Positions 61,919 through 64,000 of a stretch of DNA of 64,000 nt are shown piece after piece. The number at the start of each line of letters is the position of its first letter. Positions within the stretch are counted from its first letter, which is position 1. Origin of the DNA: an uncultured Micrococcales bacterium (GTDB lineage: Bacteria; Actinomycetota; Actinomycetes; Actinomycetales; Microbacteriaceae). Under the pieces are notes generated by a model. The model worked only from the letters and a program-made list of their open reading frames with translations. It ran no database searches and was not told the DNA's origin. The stretch covers positions 62,001-126,000 of the forward strand of contig CAJXZO010000002.1 of the NCBI GenBank assembly GCA_913062975.1. Direction: 5' to 3'. The translations under genes and the position numbers were made by a program.

Positions 61919-62459
61919 AAAGAAAAACTAATTCACTATCCCCATAGTTTTTAGTTTCTTCTAGCACCCAACCTTTTAGCTCAGGCATTTCAGTCGTAGC
62001 TGATTTCTCAACCACCACAACACCCCTGGACAAAGGAAGCAGTTGTTGCAGGTTCTCACTAAGTTTTTTCACTGGGTAGTTATATGGGGGATCCAAAAAG
62101 ATCAGATTGAACTGCCCAACTAAGTCGTCTAGGGCGTTATAGGCATTAGCTTGCAGCATTTGGATGTCGACGGGTGTTTCCAAGTGAGATAGGACCAATT
62201 CCGCATTTTGCTGGCAAATTGTTGCTGCAGTTGCATCTTTTTCCACCATGACAAGTTTTGTCGCACCTCTAGAAACCGCCTCCAGACCAACTGCTCCGGT
62301 GCCTGCGAAGATATCCAATACGCTGGCTGATTCAATGACACCCCTGGATTGCAAGATGCCAAACATTGATTCTTTCACTCGGTCACTGGTTGGCCTGGTG
62401 TTTTTGGCGGGGGATAAAAGTTTCCTGCCCTTGGCAACTCCAGCAATTATTCTGCTCAC
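61899..62459 (-). CDS. rsmD: 16S rRNA (guanine(966)-N(2))-methyltransferase RsmD
   Basis: RIIAGVAKGRKLLSP, RPTSDRVKESMFGIL, DIFAGTGAVGLEAVSRGA, FLDPPYNYP. Confidence 0.95.
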   Translation of the reverse strand: MSRIIAGVAKGRKLLSPAKNTRPTSDRVKESMFGILQSRGVIESASVLDIFAGTGAVGLEAVSRGATKLVMVEKDATAATICQQNAELVLSHLETPVDIQMLQANAYNALDDLVGQFNLIFLDPPYNYPVKKLSENLQQLLPLSRGVVVVEKSATTEMPELKGWVLEETKNYGDSELVFLSKDVSQ

Positions 62460-62507
62460 CTAACGAGCCTAAGGCTGAAATCAAGAAATTCTGAATAGGT
62501 TAGAACC

Positions 62508-64000
62508 GTGGCAAGTTTTGAAACTCCCTTGGCTGGTCTGATTGGCGAAAAAACCGCCAAGCAGTTAGCTCGCGCTTTCGAAATAAGAACTGTTGGTCAG
62601 CTGATTAGACACTATCCTCGACGATATCTGCAAAGAGGACAGCTAACGCCGATGAGCCAGCTACCAATTGGTGAGGATGTCACCTTGGTGGCAGAGGTTG
62701 AAAAGGTTCAAACCAGACCAATTCGTGGCAAAAAAGGCTCAATTCTGGAAGTCAGCATCACCGACGGAACAGCCACCGTGAAACTGACCTTTTTCAATCA
62801 AGCCTGGCGGGCAAATCAGTTACTCCCCGGCACTCAGGGATTGTTTGCGGGAAAGACCAGTCTGTTCTCGGGTCAAATTCAACTCTCTCACCCAGATTAC
62901 GAACTATTTGATGATTCATCGGATGTTGATCCGCAACGGTGGGCGGAAACACCAATACCCGTTTATCCGGCGTCGTCGACGCTTCCGAGTTGGCGAATCC
63001 AAAAAATCATGAATCAGGTGATTGATTCAATGCAATGGCCGGAGGAGCCATTTGATGAGCAACTGCTTGCTCAGCTCGATATTTATTCACTCAAACAAGC
63101 TTTGACACTCATTCATCAGCCCGAGTTGCCAGCTGATTGGCAAAAGGCTGTAAAGACACTAAAGACCCACGAAGCGCTTGGCCTATTGCTTGAGTTTGGC
63201 TTGATGCGTCGATCACTTGCGGAGGTTGAAGTTAGAAAGCGAACCTCGGGAAAACTGCTGGCCGAGTTTGATGACAACCTGAAATACAGTCTCACCTCAG
63301 CCCAGGTGCGTGTTGGCAAAGAAATCGAAAAAGACCTCGCCAGTGGCAAACCCATGAATCGATTGCTGCAGGGTGATGTTGGATCGGGAAAAACCTTAGT
63401 TGCAATCAGGGCAATGCTTGCATCAATTGAAGATGGATCACAGGCCGCAATCATTGCTCCGACCGAGGTTTTGGCCTCTCAGCACCTAATTGCAATCACT
63501 GAGGCTTTGGGGCCACTGGCTGATGAAGTGCATCCAGTGCTGCTGACGGGACAGATGAGCCAGGGGGAGCAGAGGAAGGCATTGCTAAAAATAGTCAGTG
63601 GCAGCTCAAGAATTGTCATCGGAACTCACTCCTTGATTTCTGAGCGAGTTGAGTTTTTTGATCTCTCGCTTGCTGTAATTGACGAGCAGCATCGCTTTGG
63701 CGTCGAGCAAAGAGAAGCGCTCAGATCAAAATCAGAAAATGTTCACACGCTGATCATGACCGCAACCCCAATCCCACGAACCTTGGCAGTCACGGTATTT
63801 GGTGATTTGAGTGTGTCGATTTTGGATGAAAAGCCTGCGCAGCGTCAAAAGATTTCAACCCATGTTGTTGGTGTTTCTAACCCTGCGCTGGTTAGCAGGG
63901 TTTGGCAAAGGGTTTCAGAAGAAATCATGGCCGGTTTTCAGGCCTTTGTGGTTTGCCCAAGAATTGAACTCAATGACCAAGACACAGGGGATACCGCAAG
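62508..64000 (+). CDS. recG: ATP-dependent DNA helicase RecG, 3' end truncated by the window (not in the ORF track)
   Basis: Translation from GTG 62508: ...LIRHYPRRYLQRG; MNRLLQGDVGSGKTLVAIRAML; DEQHRFGVEQREAL; MTATPIPRTLAVTVFGDL; reading frame open to the window end. Confidence 0.95.
   Translation, partial: MASFETPLAGLIGEKTAKQLARAFEIRTVGQLIRHYPRRYLQRGQLTPMSQLPIGEDVTLVAEVEKVQTRPIRGKKGSILEVSITDGTATVKLTFFNQAWRANQLLPGTQGLFAGKTSLFSGQIQLSHPDYELFDDSSDVDPQRWAETPIPVYPASSTLPSWRIQKIMNQVIDSMQWPEEPFDEQLLAQLDIYSLKQALTLIHQPELPADWQKAVKTLKTHEALGLLLEFGLMRRSLAEVEVRKRTSGKLLAEFDDNLKYSLTSAQVRVGKEIEKDLASGKPMNRLLQGDVGSGKTLVAIRAMLASIEDGSQAAIIAPTEVLASQHLIAITEALGPLADEVHPVLLTGQMSQGEQRKALLKIVSGSSRIVIGTHSLISERVEFFDLSLAVIDEQHRFGVEQREALRSKSENVHTLIMTATPIPRTLAVTVFGDLSVSILDEKPAQRQKISTHVVGVSNPALVSRVWQRVSEEIMAGFQAFVVCPRIELNDQDTGDTA

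Overview
This 64 kb window looks like a gene-dense, streamlined actinobacterial chromosome segment. Protein families and the tmRNA tag suggest a freshwater Microbacteriaceae of the Luna/Rhodoluna/Aquiluna type; that assignment is inference. It is almost entirely housekeeping genes: eno (5' truncated), ftsB-like, ndh, lemA/htpX, ilvA, greA, uppS, phoH, fumC, xseAB, ispH, fba/pfkB, rmuC, ychF, cysEK, glpX, rsgA, aroA, sigR/rsrA, kgd, metXY, ung, a Tad-type pilus cluster, prfB, ftsEX, smpB-ssrA, a carbonic anhydrase, typA, fdxA, dapC, gltA, rsmD and recG (3' truncated). There are two tRNAs and a tmRNA. I saw no rRNA, CRISPR array, prophage or insertion sequence. The most interesting items are: (1) a photolyase/cryptochrome-like protein (20801-21991) whose FAD-binding helical domain comes first and whose antenna-like alpha/beta domain comes last, the reverse of the usual order, with four cysteines placed like an Fe-S site; (2) a class I (short variable loop) tRNA with a UAA (Leu) anticodon at 3585-3657; (3) a recurrent -10-like hexamer exactly 6 nt upstream of the start codon in at least 13 genes, suggesting widespread leaderless transcription; (4) a 50-aa pilin-like ORF in the Tad cluster that is absent from the ORF track; (5) nearly all convergent gene pairs overlapping at their 3' ends. 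All homology calls are from reading protein motifs; no database search was run.
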